Shown in pieces: positions 11,799 to 23,299 of a stretch of 64,000 bases of DNA (position 1 is its first letter; every line of letters begins with the position of its first letter). The position numbers were made by a program, and so were the translations under genes. The notes beneath the pieces were generated by a model, which worked only from the letters and a program-made list of their open reading frames with translations, made no database searches and was not told the DNA's origin. Location of the stretch: the NCBI RefSeq assembly GCF_033115175.1, contig NC_084838.1:42015468-42079467 (forward strand), in the 5' to 3' direction. This stretch comes from Lepus europaeus. Its lineage: Eukaryota > Chordata > Mammalia > Lagomorpha > Leporidae.

Positions 11799-12041
11799 TG
11801 ATAAAGTATTTTTACTTTGGCAAGAAACTATATTCCAAAGTGGCTATGAAATTTCCCATTCCTATCAGCAATGAATTAAGTTCCTGTTCCTTGTTAGTAT
11901 TTAGTATTGTCAGGGTTTGGGATTTTGGTAATTCTTACAAGTATACAGATATCTTGCTTTAATTGGCAATTCTCTAATGACATAATGATGTGGAGAATCT
12001 TTTTATATATTCCTTGGTAAGGTGGCTATTTAGATCTTCTC
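11799..12041 (-). mobile_element. Ancient L1 ORF2 region, antisense
   Basis: aaagtggctatgaaatttcc, cctatcagcaatgaatta and gatgtggagaatctttt follow the reverse complement of the L1M ORF2 end. It continues at 12376 after a CSINE. Confidence 0.85.
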
Positions 12042-12375
12042 ATTTTATTTTATTAATATTTATTTTATTTATTTGAAAGAGTTACAAAGAGGCAGAGGCA
12101 GAGGCAGAGAGAGAGGTCTTCCATTTGCTGGTTTACTCCCAAGATGGCCGCAATGGCTGGCACTGTGCCTATCCAAAGCCAGGAGCCAGGAGCTTCTTCC
12201 AGGTCTCCTATACAGGAGCAGGGGCCTAAGGACTTGAGCCATCCTCTACTATAGCTTTCCCAGGCCATAGCAGAGAGCCGGATTGGAAGTGGAGCAGCCA
12301 GGACTTGAACCAGTGGCCATATAGGATGCTGGCACTGTAGGTGGCAGCTTTACCTGCTACGCCACAGCGCTGGCC
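12042..12375 (-). mobile_element. CSINE, older type, minus strand
   Basis: (TTTA)-rich tail complement, gcagaggcagaggcagag tract, CSINE body, head ...ccacagcgctggcc. Imperfect target duplication cttctcattttat / cttctacccatttt in the ancient L1. Confidence 0.9.
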
Positions 12376-14265
12376 TCTTCTACCCATTTTAAATCAAGTT
12401 GTTAATTTTATTACTGCCAGTTGTTAAGTCTTCTTTGTATATTTGGATAACAGCCCACTATCAGACATGTCTTTTGCAAGTATTTTACCCAATCTGCAGC
12501 TAGTCTGCGTTATCTCCGTACTGTCCTAGCAGAGCAGAAGTTATACATTTAAATGAAATCCAGATCATCAATTATTTTTTCATAGATCATGCCTCAGGTG
12601 TTGTATCTAAGGTAATTACTATATTCTACATCATTTACACGTCTGTATTCATTTTCAGGAGGTTTATTGCATTCTGCTTTACATTTAGGTCTCTGATCCA
12701 TTCTGACTTAATTTTTGTGAAATGGCTAGGTCTATGCCTAGATTCGTTGGACATTTGGTTGTTTCATTTGTTGAAAAGTTCATATTTCCTCCATCATATT
12801 ATTGCTTTTGTTCATTTATAAAAGACCAGTTTGTTATAATTATGTGAGCCTATTTCTGAGCTTTCTCTTCTGTTCCATTGACCTATTTATCTAGTCTTTC
12901 ACCAAAGTGTCTTCATTACTGTAGCTGGATTGTGAGTCTTGGAGCTGTATTGTATCAGTCTTCCAACTTTGTTCTTTTACTTCAATGTGTTCTAGGGCTT
13001 TTTGTCTCTCCATATAGAATTTAGAATCAGTTTGGTGATAGCCACAGAATAACCTGAAGAGATTTTTATTTTGATTAAATTGAATCTACAGATTAATTTA
13101 GGGATAAGTGATAGCTTGACAATGTTGAGTCTTCCAATCTATGAATACATCCTATCTCTCATTAATCAAGTTATTCTTTGGTTTCTTTTATCAAAGTTTT
13201 GTAATTTTGCTTATAAATTTTTGGACAATTTTGGATATATTTTGTTTATATTTATAGCTAAGCACTTCATTTTGCTGGGTGACAATGTAAACTGTATAGT
13301 GTTTTTAGCTTCCACTTGTTCATTGCTGGTTTTTAGGAAAATGATTGACTTCTGTGTGTTAGCTTTGTATCCTGCAACCTTGCTGTTAATGCTTGTGAGT
13401 TTTAAACAATCAGTTCTTTCAGGTTTTTACAGACAGTCATGTCATCTGCAAACAAAATAGTTCTATTTCTTCCTTCTCAATATGTGAACCTTTTATTTCC
13501 TCTTCTTATTGCCATTAGATAGGGCTTGCAGTCTGATGCTGAAAAGGAGTGGTAAGAGGAACATCCTTGTCTTGTTCCTGATCATAGTGGGAAAACTTTT
13601 AGTTTCTTACAGTTAAGTATGATGTTAACTGTAGAGTTTTTTTTGGTAAATGTTATTTATTAAGTTGAGGAAGGTAGCCTCTGTTCCTAGTTTGTGAGAG
13701 TTTCCTTTTTCATGAAAGGATGTGAGTTTTGTCAAATGCTTTTTCTGTACCTATTGATCTAGTCTTGTGATTTTTCTCCTTTAGTCTATTGATGTGATGA
13801 ATTGCATCATTTGATTTTCAAATATTGAAACAACCTTGTTGTATATCCAGGATAAATTCTACCTGGTTGTGGTGTATTTGTTTTTAATACATTGTTTTGT
13901 TTGATTTCCTAAGGTTTTGTTTATTTTGCAGCTGTGTTCATGAGAGATATTGGTATATAGTTTTCATCTAAAATCTTTGTCTGGTTTTGGTATTAGGGTA
14001 ATGCTTGTTTCATATTTATATTATATATGATTAGAATATATTCATTCTGTTTCTGTCTTCTGAAAGAGATTGAAAGTATAATTTCTTTTTTAAATACCTG
14101 GAAGAGTTCACCAGTGTACCAACCTGGGCCTTGTCCTTGTGATTTGGAATGTTGTTATTGATCAGTTTCTTTACTATTTGGTTTATCTATTTCTTACTGT
14201 GTGAGTTTTGGCATTTGTGTCTTTCAAGGAATTTGTGGGAATGGAGTTGTTTCTAAGAGTATGCT
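12376..14265 (-). mobile_element. Ancient L1 ORF2 (decayed), antisense
   Basis: Long match to the reverse complement of mammalian L1 ORF2: ggataacagcccactatcag, gcagagcagaagttataca, cattgctggtttttaggaaa, ctttttctgtacctattgat, tttgtctggttttggtatt. Many substitutions and stops in the coding sense, so it is a fossil. The 129-codon plus-strand frame near 13071 is a shadow of it. Confidence 0.9.
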
Positions 14266-14494
14266 TTAAAATGATTTATTTATTTGTTTGTTTGAAAGGT
14301 GGGAACCAGGAACTTCTTCAGAGTCTCCCATCTGGGTGGCAGGGACCCAGGTATTTGAGCTGTCACCCACTGCTTCCAAGATGCATTAGCAGGGAGTTGG
14401 GTTGGAAGCAGAGTAGCTGGGACTTGAACTGGTACTCAGATATGAGACACAGTCATCCCAAGTGACAGCTTAACCGCTGTGCCACAATGCCCCC
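14266..14494 (-). mobile_element. Old CSINE, internally deleted, minus strand
   Basis: atgatttatttatttgtttg tail complement, then directly the body (gggaaccaggaacttctt) without the GA tract and first body part, and a head ...ccgctgtgccacaatgccc. Lies in the L1. Confidence 0.8.
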
Positions 14495-14940
14495 CTTTCC
14501 CATATCCCATTCATGTCCATGGAATCTGCAGTGATGTTCTATCCTTTCATTTTCAGTATTAGTGATTTGTGTCATCTCTCTTTTTTTCTTAGTTAACTTG
14601 ACTGGAGACTTAATGATTTTATGGAACTTTCCAAAGAAGTGGTTTTTTGTTTCTTTGGTATATGCAGCTGATTTCTTGTTTTCACTGTCATTCATTTCTG
14701 CTCTAATTTTGCATGATTTTTATGCTTACTTTGGATTTAATTTACTCTTTTTCTGATTTCCTAACGTGTAAACTTTGATGATTGATTTTAGATGTATCTT
14801 CATATCTAATAAATCCATTCAATGCTACAAATTTCCCTCAAAGCACTAATTAAAGTGCTTTCCAACATTTCTTGTAAAGAATATTTTCATTTTCTCTTAG
14901 TTTCACATACTTTAAAGTTCCTCACAAGATTTCTTCTTTG
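14495..14940 (-). mobile_element. Ancient L1 ORF2, antisense, continued
   Basis: attagtgatttgtgtcatct, cttagttaacttgactgg and ctacaaatttccctcaaagc follow the L1M ORF2 reverse complement. The right end, aagatttcttctttg, is the target site of the next CSINE. Confidence 0.85.
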
Positions 14941-15300
14941 GCCGGCGCTGTGGCTCACTAGGCTAATCCTCTGCCTGCGGCACCAGCACCTCGGGGTTCT
15001 AGTCCCAGTTGGGGCGCTGGATTCTGTCCCGGTTGCTCCTCTTCCAGTCCAGCTCTCTGCTGTGGCCTGGGAAGGCAGTGGAGGATGGCCCAGGTCCTTG
15101 GGCCCTGCACCTGCATGGGAGACCAGGAGGGGGCACCTGGCACCTCGCTCCTGGCTCTGGATCAGTGCAGCGTGCCAGCCGCAACGTGCTGGCCGTAGCG
15201 GCCACTTGGGGGGCGAACCAACGGAAAAGGAAGACCTTTCTCTCTGTCTCTCTCTCTCTCACTGTCTAAATCTGCCTGTCCAAAAAAAAAAAAAAAAAAA
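14941..15300 (+). mobile_element. Young CSINE with perfect target duplication, plus strand
   Basis: Full-length: head gccggcgctgtggctcacta, body, ctctctgtctct tract, cctgtcc and a poly(A) of about 20. Exact 15-base target duplication aagatttcttctttg at 14926-14940 and 15301-15315. Low divergence from the recalled consensus and an intact duplication suggest a recent insertion. Confidence 0.97.
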
Positions 15301-15638
15301 AAGATTTCTTCTTTGACCCACGTATGTGTTAGAATTGTGCTGCTTAATTTTCAGGTATTTTGAGATTCTCCAGCTACCTTTCAGCCATTATTTTCCAGTT
15401 TAATTCCATTGTAGTTGAGAACATATATTGTTTGATTTCTGTTCTTGTTAATATAAGATGTGTTTTATGGCCTAGTAAAACGTGGTAGATCTTGGTTTAT
15501 ATTCCGTATGCACTAAGAATGTGTATTCTGTTGTTAAATGAAGTAATCTGCAGTGTCCATTATATCCATTCAGTTTATGGTGTTGTTGAATTCAGCAAAG
15601 TCCTTATTGATTTCTGCCTGCTGTGTCTCCATTTTTAA
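15301..15638 (-). mobile_element. Ancient L1 ORF2, antisense, continued
   Basis: ccagtttaattccattgtag, gtgttttatggcctagta and gaatgtgtattctgttgtt are L1 ORF2 reverse complement. Confidence 0.85.
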
Positions 15639-15960
15639 AAAAGATTTATTTGGAAAGCAGTTGGGGTAGGGGAAAAGGTGGGAGGGAAGAAGAGAAGTAA
15701 CTTCAATCTGCTGATTCACTCCCCAAATGTTTGCATCAGCCAGATCTGAGCCAGGTTGAACCCAGGAACCAGGAACTCCATGTCGGTCTCCCCATGGGTG
15801 GCAGGGGCCCAAGTACTTGAGCCATGTTCTGCTGCCTTCCCTGGTGCATTAGCTGGAATCTGGAGTAGAAGTGGAGAGCCAGGACTGGAACCAGTACATC
15901 AGTATGGGATATCAGTGTGGCAAGGATAAGCTTAACTCACTGTACCACATTTCCAGCCCC
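15639..15960 (-). mobile_element. Old CSINE, minus strand
   Basis: Tail complement aaaaaagatttatttgg, purine-rich tract, body (gaaccaggaactccatg), head ...tgtaccacatttccagcccc. Confidence 0.85.
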
Positions 15961-16159
15961 TGAATATGCCCATTTTTGGTGAAGTGATGTTGAGATCTCC
16001 AACTATAATCATGGTTTCATCTATTTCTTGTAATTTGATCCATTTTTGCCTTGTCCATTTTGATGCTCTGCTTCAAGGCACATCCACATTAAGAATTATG
16101 TCTTTTGGTGAGTTGACACTTTTCTCATTATATGAAGTCACCCAGCCTTTGTTGACTCA
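15961..16159 (-). mobile_element. Ancient L1 ORF2, antisense, continued
   Basis: gatctccaactataatcatg, tttcatctatttcttgtaa and ttttgatgctctgctt follow L1 ORF2. Confidence 0.8.
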
Positions 16160-16818
16160 GGTTGTACATAGCAAAATACCATACAGAGAGACTTAAACAA
16201 GAGCCATTTAATTTTTTTTTACACAGTTTTGGAGGCTGGAAGTCCCAGTATGGTCAGTTTCTAGTGATCCTCCTTCTTGATTTGATGGCCACCATCCTGT
16301 TTTGTGCTTCTGTGATCTCTTTTTTGTATGAGAGGAGGGAGGGTGAGGGAGGGAAGAAGGGAGGGAGGGAGAGGGAGAGGGAGAGGGAGAGAGAGAAAAG
16401 GAATCTTCTTTCTTCTGGTTCACTCCCCAAAGGGCTTCACATCCAGGACTGAACCAGGCTGACGTCAGGAGCCAGGAACTCCATCTGAGTCTTCCACAAG
16501 GGTGGGAAGGGTCCAAGCACTTGGGCCATCATCCATTGCCTTTCCAGCAGGAAGCTGGTTAGGAAGCAGATCAGCCAGAACTTGAACCAGCACTCCAATA
16601 TGGGATGCCAGCATTTGTAAGAGATGGCTTAATCCACTGCACCACAATGTCAGTCTCTGATGTCTCGGAAAAATACTAACCTCATTTTATTAGGGCTCCA
16701 CCCTTAAGACCTCATTTAACTGTACCGCTTATAAGCTTTATCTCTAAATACAGTCACATTGGTGGTTAGGATGTCAATGTATAAATTTAGAGGGGATAGA
16801 GTTCAGTCCATAGAACCC
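16160..16818 (-). mobile_element. MaLR LTR (MST/MLT1-like), antisense, split by an old CSINE
   Basis: Left part has tacatagcaaaatacca and cacagttttggaggctgga; right part has gggctccacccttaagacc, tcacattggtggttagga, gtcaatgtataaattt and ttcagtccatagaa. This is the reverse complement of an MSTA/MLT1-type LTR. It lies in the ancient L1, which resumes at about 16819 (tttttatccctgatgatt). Confidence 0.82.
16325..16656 (-). mobile_element. Old CSINE in a MaLR LTR, minus strand
   Basis: Starts with a gagggagggtgagggag purine tract, then body (aggagccaggaactccatc) and head ...gcaccacaatgtcagtc. The A-rich tail has been largely lost. Confidence 0.82.
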
Positions 16819-17660
16819 TTTTTATCCCTGATGATTATCTAGTTTTGAATTCTTTTCTGTCTGAAATTAATACAGCTACTCCAGTTTTCTTCTGCTGAGT
16901 GGTCCCTTGTATTACTGCTATCATCCATTTCACTTATAAATCAGCTATAATCATTGCATCCATTGTTGTTGTTTTTGCTTTTGAACAAACTTAGCTGTTA
17001 GTTCAAGTAGAAATAGGAAAAATGATACTTTTATTTTGCCTTCATTTATTCCTTCTCTAATGCCCTTCCTTTCCTTGTGTAGCTTATAGTTTCTGACATA
17101 TAATTTTCTTCTCTTTGAAGAATATTTAACATTTCTTGCAAGACAGGTCTACTGGCTACAAGCACCCTATTTTTTTTTTTGTTTGAGGAAGTCTTTATTT
17201 ATCTTTCATTTTTGAAGAATAATTTCACAGGATGAAAAATTGTAGGTTAGCGATTTTTCTCTCTCAGCATTTTAAATATTTCACTCCACACTCTTGTTTG
17301 CATGATTTCTGAGGATAAGTCAGATGTGATTATTATCTTTTCTCCTTATAGGTAACATGTTCTGATTTCTTTCAAGATTTTTATCTTGATTTTATTGTGG
17401 CTTTGGCGTTTTGGGGAGGCAGAGGAGATGGGAATTATCCTGCTTGATGTTCCCTCATCTTCTTGGATCTGTGGTTGGGTCCACCATTAATTTGGGGGAA
17501 ATTCTCAGTAATCATTGCTTCAAAGCTTGCTTCCATTCTTTTCTTTCTTCTCCTTTTGAAATTCCCGCTAAGCACTTTATATACTTTGTAGTTGTCACAC
17601 AGTTCTTGAATTTTCTATTCTATCTTTTTTTTCTCTTTGCTTTTTAGTTTTGGAAGTTTC
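16819..17660 (-). mobile_element. Ancient L1, antisense, ORF2 5' / ORF1 side
   Basis: ctgaaattaatacagctact, tgtttgaggaagtcttta, ttcttggatctgtggttg and ctttgcttttt match an L1M-type 5' half read backwards. Confidence 0.75.
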
Positions 17661-17662
17661 TT

Positions 17663-17788
17663 TTTTTAACTTTTATTTAACAAATATAAATTTCCAAAGT
17701 ACGGCTTATGGATTACAGTGCCTCCCCCCCCCCATAACTTCCCTCCCACCCACAACCCCCCCATCTCCCGCTCCCTCTCCCATTCCAT
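17663..17788 (-). mobile_element. Short rabbit L1 3' end, antisense
   Basis: ttttttaacttttatttaac, ataaatttccaaagtacg and ctcccgctccctctcccatt are the reverse complement of the rabbit L1 3' UTR end. Severe 5' truncation (about 125 bases). Target duplication tggaagtttct precedes it and recurs right after it. Lies in the ancient L1. Confidence 0.9.
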
Positions 17789-17888
17789 GGAAGTTTCTAT
17801 TGACATATTCTCAAGCTTGGAAATTCTTCCCTGACTGATATCCAGTCTACTGTTGAGCCCATCAAAGGATTTCCTAATTACTATTACA
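17789..17888 (-). mobile_element. Ancient L1, antisense, fragment
   Basis: tctattgacatattctcaag and gcccatcaaaggatttcc continue the old L1. Confidence 0.75.
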
Positions 17889-18228
17889 GGGGCCAGCACT
17901 GTGGCACAGTGAGTTAATGCCCTGGCTTGCAGCACCGGCATCCCATATGGGAGCCAGTTCAGGTCCCGTCTGCTCTACTTCCAATCCAGCTCCCAGCTGG
18001 TGCATCTGGGAAAGCAGTGGAAGGTGGCTTAAGTGCTTGACCCTTGCACCCATGTGGGAAACCTGGAAGAAGCTCCTGGCTCCTGGCTTCTGCCTGGCCC
18101 AGTACCAGGTCATTGGCACCATTTGGGGCGTGAATTAGCCGATGGAAGACCTCCCTCTCTGTCTATTTCTACCTATATCTGTAACTGTGCCTTTCAAATA
18201 AGTAAAAATGAATTGTAAAAAAAATTGC
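17889..18228 (+). mobile_element. CSINE, older type, plus strand
   Basis: Head ggggccagcactgtggcaca, B-box-like gttcaggtcc, body, and a tail tttcaaataagtaaaaatg. Imperfect target duplication aattactattacag / aattgctgctgtag. Confidence 0.92.
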
Positions 18229-18296
18229 TGCTGTAGCATTTGTTTTTTGATTCTTTAAAATTATTTTTATCTTTTAATTCAATTTTCCATGAATTA

Positions 18297-18616
18297 ATTT
18301 TTTAATTTATTTGAAAAGCAGAGAGAGTGAGAGAGAGAGAGTATGTGAGTGAGCCATAGAGACAAAGATATACATGTTCCATTTACTTGTTTACTCCCTA
18401 GATGTCCACAATGGCTGGGGATGGGCCAGACTAAAGCTGAGAGCTGGGAACTCAGTCCAGGTCTCCAAGTACTTTAGCCATCACTTGCCTACTCCTAGAA
18501 TCTGTATTAGCAGAAATCTGGATTTGGGAGCAAAGCTGGACTCTAAAGCTAGACTCTCTGATATGGTAGGCAGGCATCCCAAGTAGCAAAAAGTAACTGT
18601 TGTACAAACACCTGCT
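18297..18616 (-). mobile_element. Old CSINE, minus strand
   Basis: attttttaatttatttgaaa tail complement, gagagtgagagagagag tract, diverged body (gggaactcagtccaggtc) and an old-type head ...acaaacacctgctc. Confidence 0.8.
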
Positions 18617-18686
18617 CTCTTTTTGATTTTTTCTTAGAGTTTCTATCTATTCTTATACATTGAATAGAGTCCTTAGGTTTTATTTT

Positions 18687-19016
18687 TTTAAAATATATAT
18701 CTACTTATTTGAAAATTAGAGTTACAGAAAGAGAGGGAGAGACAGAAAGAGAAAGATCTTCCATCCATTGGTTCATTCTCCAGGTAACCACAATGGCCAA
18801 GGCTGCGCCAGGCAGAAACCAGGACCCATGAGCTTCATCTGGGTGTCCCACATGGGTGGCAGCAGCCCAAACATTTGGGCCATCCTCCGCTGCTTTCCCA
18901 GGCCATTAGCAGGGAGGTAGATTGGAAGTGGAGCAACTGGGACTTGAACTGGCACCCATATGGGATGCTGGTGCTGCAGATGGAAGCTTAACCCAATATT
19001 TCACAGTGCTGGCCCC
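18687..19016 (-). mobile_element. CSINE, older type, minus strand
   Basis: atatctacttatttgaaaa tail complement, gagagggagagacagaaa tract, body (gggccatcctccgctgc), head ...tcacagtgctggcccc. Confidence 0.9.
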
Positions 19017-19770
19017 AAACTCTTAGTTTTAGATTTGTAGTCTGATAATTTAGAAATCTCTGCCATATCTGAGTCTGGTTCTAATTCTTTGTCTCTTCAA
19101 ACAGGGATATTTTTGTTTTGCCTTTTAGAATGTCTTGTAATTTTTAATAGAAATCTTGGCAAGATGCACTGGGTGAAAGGAACTCTGGTAAGCAGGTCCT
19201 TAATGAAGTGGTGATAGGTTTAAAGGGAGGGGAAGTACTGTGTAGTTCTATGGTCAGGTCTCTCAGCCTTTTAGGGAGATGGTGTCCCTGTGGTGTGAAC
19301 TTCACAAGTGTCACTCAATCTCCTCTCCCTGTACATGTGACAGCATGCTTACCAAGACTAGAACCGGGTATTATTTCACTCCCTCTAGGTCTGTCAGGCT
19401 CTGATAAATCTCTAAAAGTTTAGACTCTTGGTTTCTCTTGAGGGTAGCCTTAAGGGTAGAATGTTCTGGTGTATCTTCTCTTTCCCTGCTGGAAGCACAA
19501 GGGATTGTTCTGATTTACTATGATTAAACTGGGAGAGCTCTAGGAGGCAAGACTTGGAAAACTGTGGGGGTCTATCTGGAATTTTTCTCTCTCAGATTCG
19601 TCTACCCTGGGCCTCTAGCCATTTGCCAATTAAGGTTCAGGTTTTTCTTATCCTGGTACTCATGCCTGTAGAGGTTTCTGCTTCAATAAGTTGTGATTTT
19701 TCTGCATTCTTTCTCTTCAGGTTTGGGGGACAGCATTTGGATCTAAGAAGATATTGATTTTTAATTTGTT
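19017..19770 (-). mobile_element. Ancient L1 5' region, antisense
   Basis: ctctgccatatctgagtctg, ttttgccttttagaatgtct and ggtttaaagggaggggaag match the 5' part of an L1M element read backwards. It marks the 5' side of the fossil L1 that begins near 10020. The end point is approximate. Confidence 0.65.
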
Positions 19771-20700
19771 CAAATTTTTACTTTTTATTTGGGTGGAGCG
19801 ATGACTTTGAATCTCCTTACATGCTGGACCAGAAACTGAATGATAATTTTTTCAGGGTGAGACCTGATTTTCTTAATTCATGTTCTTACTGTAGGGTTTC
19901 CTTGGTTGACAGAGGGGGCATGGCACTTGGCAAAGATCCTTTGAAAACAGGACCCAGCAGTGTCATGGGATGTGAAGAATTCACTTTAGAGAGCCAGTGA
20001 TCCAGGACCTTCCTCCTGAATCCTTGTCAGAGCTGGTCTGAAGGGTTGATTAATTAATTAAGATTAAGTGTGGATGAGTTGCAAAGAGAAGCCTTTTGAG
20101 GACGTTGATGAATGTGAAGAGTTTCCATGATCCACAAGATAAAGAAACTGCCAAGTGAGAATCTACTTTAAAATATTTCTAGTCTAAGAATATTTAAGCT
20201 GAGAGTTTATAACTTCAAAATCTCAAAAAGCATGATATGCTGGTAGGAAAAACCAAGCCACTCACAAAATCCTGGTGAACCCTTAAGTTTTGAAGCAGAG
20301 AAGTTTCTATGGGTAAGAGGGTACACAACTTTTCATGATAGCATACTTCTAGAACTCTTCCCCCCCCCAAAAAAAAAAGCAATGGATGCAAATTTATTTG
20401 TTTACTGCTACGGAAAACATTTAGAAATTAGTGACAACAAACTTGAGGGTAGCCATTTTATCTCACACATCTACTGTTGACCACTGATGAAAGTGCATAT
20501 TCTAGTCATAAGACTTCAAGTTATTCACTTTGTGCACCAACCACACCTGATTCATCCCTTTCTTTTGTCCTTGGTTTGCTTGTGTATGGTAGTAGATGTA
20601 GTCAGGACCCACTCACAGCTGCTAAGTACTGTATAAGTGCACACTAACCTGGCAGTCTTCCGTATGCAGCCCTTAGGACTCTTCCTTAAGAGTTCTTTCT
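19771..20700. other. No gene seen
   Basis: AT-rich sequence, possibly including further decayed L1 5' sequence. The region near 20350 has a C-run followed by an A-run. No convincing open frame. Confidence 0.35.
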
Positions 20701-20994
20701 GGGGGGCCAGTGCTGTGGCACAGCGGGTTATAGCCACAGCCTGCAGTGCTGGTATCTCTTATGGGTGCCAGTTTGAGTTCTGGCTGCTCCACTTCTGATC
20801 CAGCTCCCTGATAATGCACCTGGGAAAGCAGAAAAAGATGACCCATGTGCTTGGGACCTTGTACCTACGTGCAAGACCCAGAAGAAGCTCTTGGCTCCTG
20901 GCTTCAGCCTAGCCCAGCCCTGGTCATTGTGGCCATTTGGAAAATCTTTCTGTCTCTCCTCTCTGTAACTCTGGCTGTCAAATTACTATAAAAA
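20701..20994 (+). mobile_element. CSINE, older type, plus strand
   Basis: Head ggggggccagtgctgtggc, B-box-like gtttgagttc, body, and a short A tail. Target duplication aagagttct at about 20688 and again at 20995. Confidence 0.9.
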
Positions 20995-21609
20995 AAGAGT
21001 TCTCCCTGGGTACTGTATCCTGCTCAGCTGTGTACAAGGCAGTACCTTGGACTTAATGCCTTCTTGAGAGTATCTCTCAGCTAATGACTGAATGGATAGC
21101 TAATGGAATGGATAGATTAGTACGCTAGCTTCCTTGCTCTTCAGAATGAGGCCATTTCTAAGGTTTGTTCTACACTATGTCCCAGGCAGAACTAAGTCCC
21201 AGTTGCCCACTGCTGCAACTTGTTCAATAATACCTCTTGGTTGTTTCTCACTTTCCACTCCTCTACTGATGCTTTCTAGGATTGTGTTTTAAATAAACAA
21301 ACTAAAATCCTTGGCTCAGTGTCTGCCTCTAGGAAAATCCTGCAGAAGACCATTTTAAAAATCCTATTGATTAGATAGGCTTTTAAATTACTTTTAGTCC
21401 TTTTTAGACTATGGTGGAGCATAAACAAATGAAAATAAACAGACAATAGTATCGACTTTTATCCAACCCAGTTTTTGCAACGTCTGATTCCACAACTTCT
21501 GATTTTGATTTCAAATGTAGAAATTTGCAAGACCAGAATAAAAGCTGCTATATACCTTCATTCAGTTTCCCATGTAGCTTTCACTGAGGTTACATTTGTC
21601 TTATCATTT
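20995..21609. other. No gene seen
   Basis: AT-rich single-copy looking sequence; no exon, RNA gene or clear repeat. Confidence 0.35.
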
Positions 21610-22368
21610 GTCTTGTTCCGTTTTTGCTGTTATAGCAGAATATCTGGTATTTTGTCTTGTTCAATTTTTGCTAATATAAGGGAATAACTGGTTAATTTTA
21701 ATGAACAAAAATGAATTAGCTTACAGGTCTGGAGGCTAGGAAGTCTAAGATCAAGGGACCAGAATCTGGCAAGGTCTTTCTTCCTGCCCCATCCCATGGA
21801 GGAAGACAGAAGGACAAGAGAGGGCAAGAGAGTGAATCTGAAGCTTTAAGCTTCTTTTGTAATGGGCATGAATCTTTTTTTTTTTAAGCTTTATTTAATT
21901 GAAAAGAAGAGTTATGGAGGGAGGGAGGGAGAAAGGGAGGGGGGAGGAGAGAGAGAGGGAGAGAGAGAGAGAGAGAGGCAGGCCTTCCATCCACTAGTTC
22001 ATTCCTCAAATGGCTGCAACAGCCGGAACTGGGCCAGCGAAGGCCAGGAGCTTCTTCTGGGTCTCCCACATGGGTGCAGGGGCCAAGCACTTGGGCCATC
22101 TTCCACTGCTTTTCCAGGCTGTAGCAGAGAGCTAGATTGGAAGTGGAGCCTCTGGAACTCAAACCAGAGCTCATATGGGATGCTGGCACTGCAGACCATG
22201 GCTTAATCTGCTGTGCCGCTGTGCCACAGTGCCGGCCCCATGAATCCATTTGTGAGGGCAGAGCCCTTATAACCTGAACGCCTCTCTTTGGTTCCACTTC
22301 CCAGTCCTGTTGTACTGGGGATTAATTTTCCAATGCATACTTTTGAGGGTACACATCCAAACCATAGC
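21610..22368 (-). mobile_element. MaLR-like LTR, antisense, split by a CSINE
   Basis: Left part: acaggtctggaggctagga and ctaagatcaagggaccag; right part: catttgtgagggcagagccc, ggggattaattttccaatgc and acacatccaaaccatagca. The reverse complement of an MST/MLT1-type LTR. Confidence 0.75.
21875..22238 (-). mobile_element. CSINE with expanded GA tract, minus strand
   Basis: Poly(T), ttaagctttatttaattga, a purine tract of about 80 bases (gggagggagggagaaaggg...), body and head ...ccacagtgccggcccc. Exact target duplication catgaatc at 21867-21874 and 22239-22246, within a MaLR LTR. Confidence 0.93.
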
Positions 22369-22766
22369 ATCATTCTTCTGAACTTTGAGAATGAGGTGCA
22401 GACATCATGCTATTTTCATCATAAGATACTTTGCTATTTATTCCCTAAGAATGAAGACTTTCTTCTATATAATCATAGCACAGTGATCAAAACCAGAAAA
22501 TTAACTCCAATACAGTGCTATTACATAATCTATAAGCTTTATTATAATTTTGCTAACTGTCTCAATAATGTTTACTAGTGGTTGCTTTTCCCCTTTGGTT
22601 GAGTATCTGATCCAGGATTATCCTTTACATTTGCTGTCATGTCTCCAGTCTCCTTTAATCGAGATCCGTTCTTAATCTTTGTCTTTTATGAACTTGAAAC
22701 ATACAAGTGTGTACTTTGGAAAGTATAAGCTAGTTATTTTGTAAAGTGCTCCCTAATTTGGATTTT
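22369..22766. other. AT-rich, possible decayed L1
   Basis: gctgtcatgtctccagtctc and agctagttattttgtaaagt resemble a recurrent ancient L1-type 3' segment I cannot assign; related-looking sequence continues at 23131-23290. No gene. Confidence 0.4.
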
Positions 22767-23130
22767 ATTTTTAAAAAACATTTTATTTATTTGAAAGAGT
22801 TACAGAGAAAGAAAGTAAGGGAGATGATGAAGGAGAGGGAGAATGGTGGGGGGAGAGAAAAAAGAAAACAGAGAAAAGAGAAAAGAAAAGAGGTCTTTTC
22901 CTTCTGCAAGTTCACTCCCCAAGTGGTCATGACAACAAGGGCTGGGCCAGCCTGGAGCCAGAAGCCTGGAACTCCATCCTGTTCTCACATGTGGAGACCT
23001 GAGCTATCTTCTGCTGCTTTCCTGAGCACATTAGCAGGGAGCTGGATCAGAAGCAGAGCAGCTGGGACTCAATATGGAATGCTGGCATTATAAGCAGCAG
23101 CTCAACCCACTATGCCACAACACAGGACCC
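22767..23130 (-). mobile_element. CSINE with long purine tract, minus strand
   Basis: acattttatttatttgaaag tail complement, about 90 bases of purine-rich sequence, body, and head ...ccacaacacaggacccc. Confidence 0.87.
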
Positions 23131-23299
23131 CAAAATAAGGAAGTGTTTAAAGCAACATAGGAACGTAACAAAGACATGTAAGAGCCAACTGAAAAGAGGT
23201 ACCCTTGACCAAATCTGGGACAATTTTATTATTTAAAAATTATAGTGACAGACTATCACCCATTCCATAAAATAATTATGAATGGATAATTAAAAATCG

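Noticed and set aside
14822..15316. 164-codon plus-strand open frame
   Set aside because: It spans the young CSINE at 14941-15300. CSINEs are GC-rich and routinely give 60-160 codon frames in several phases; all such frames were dropped.
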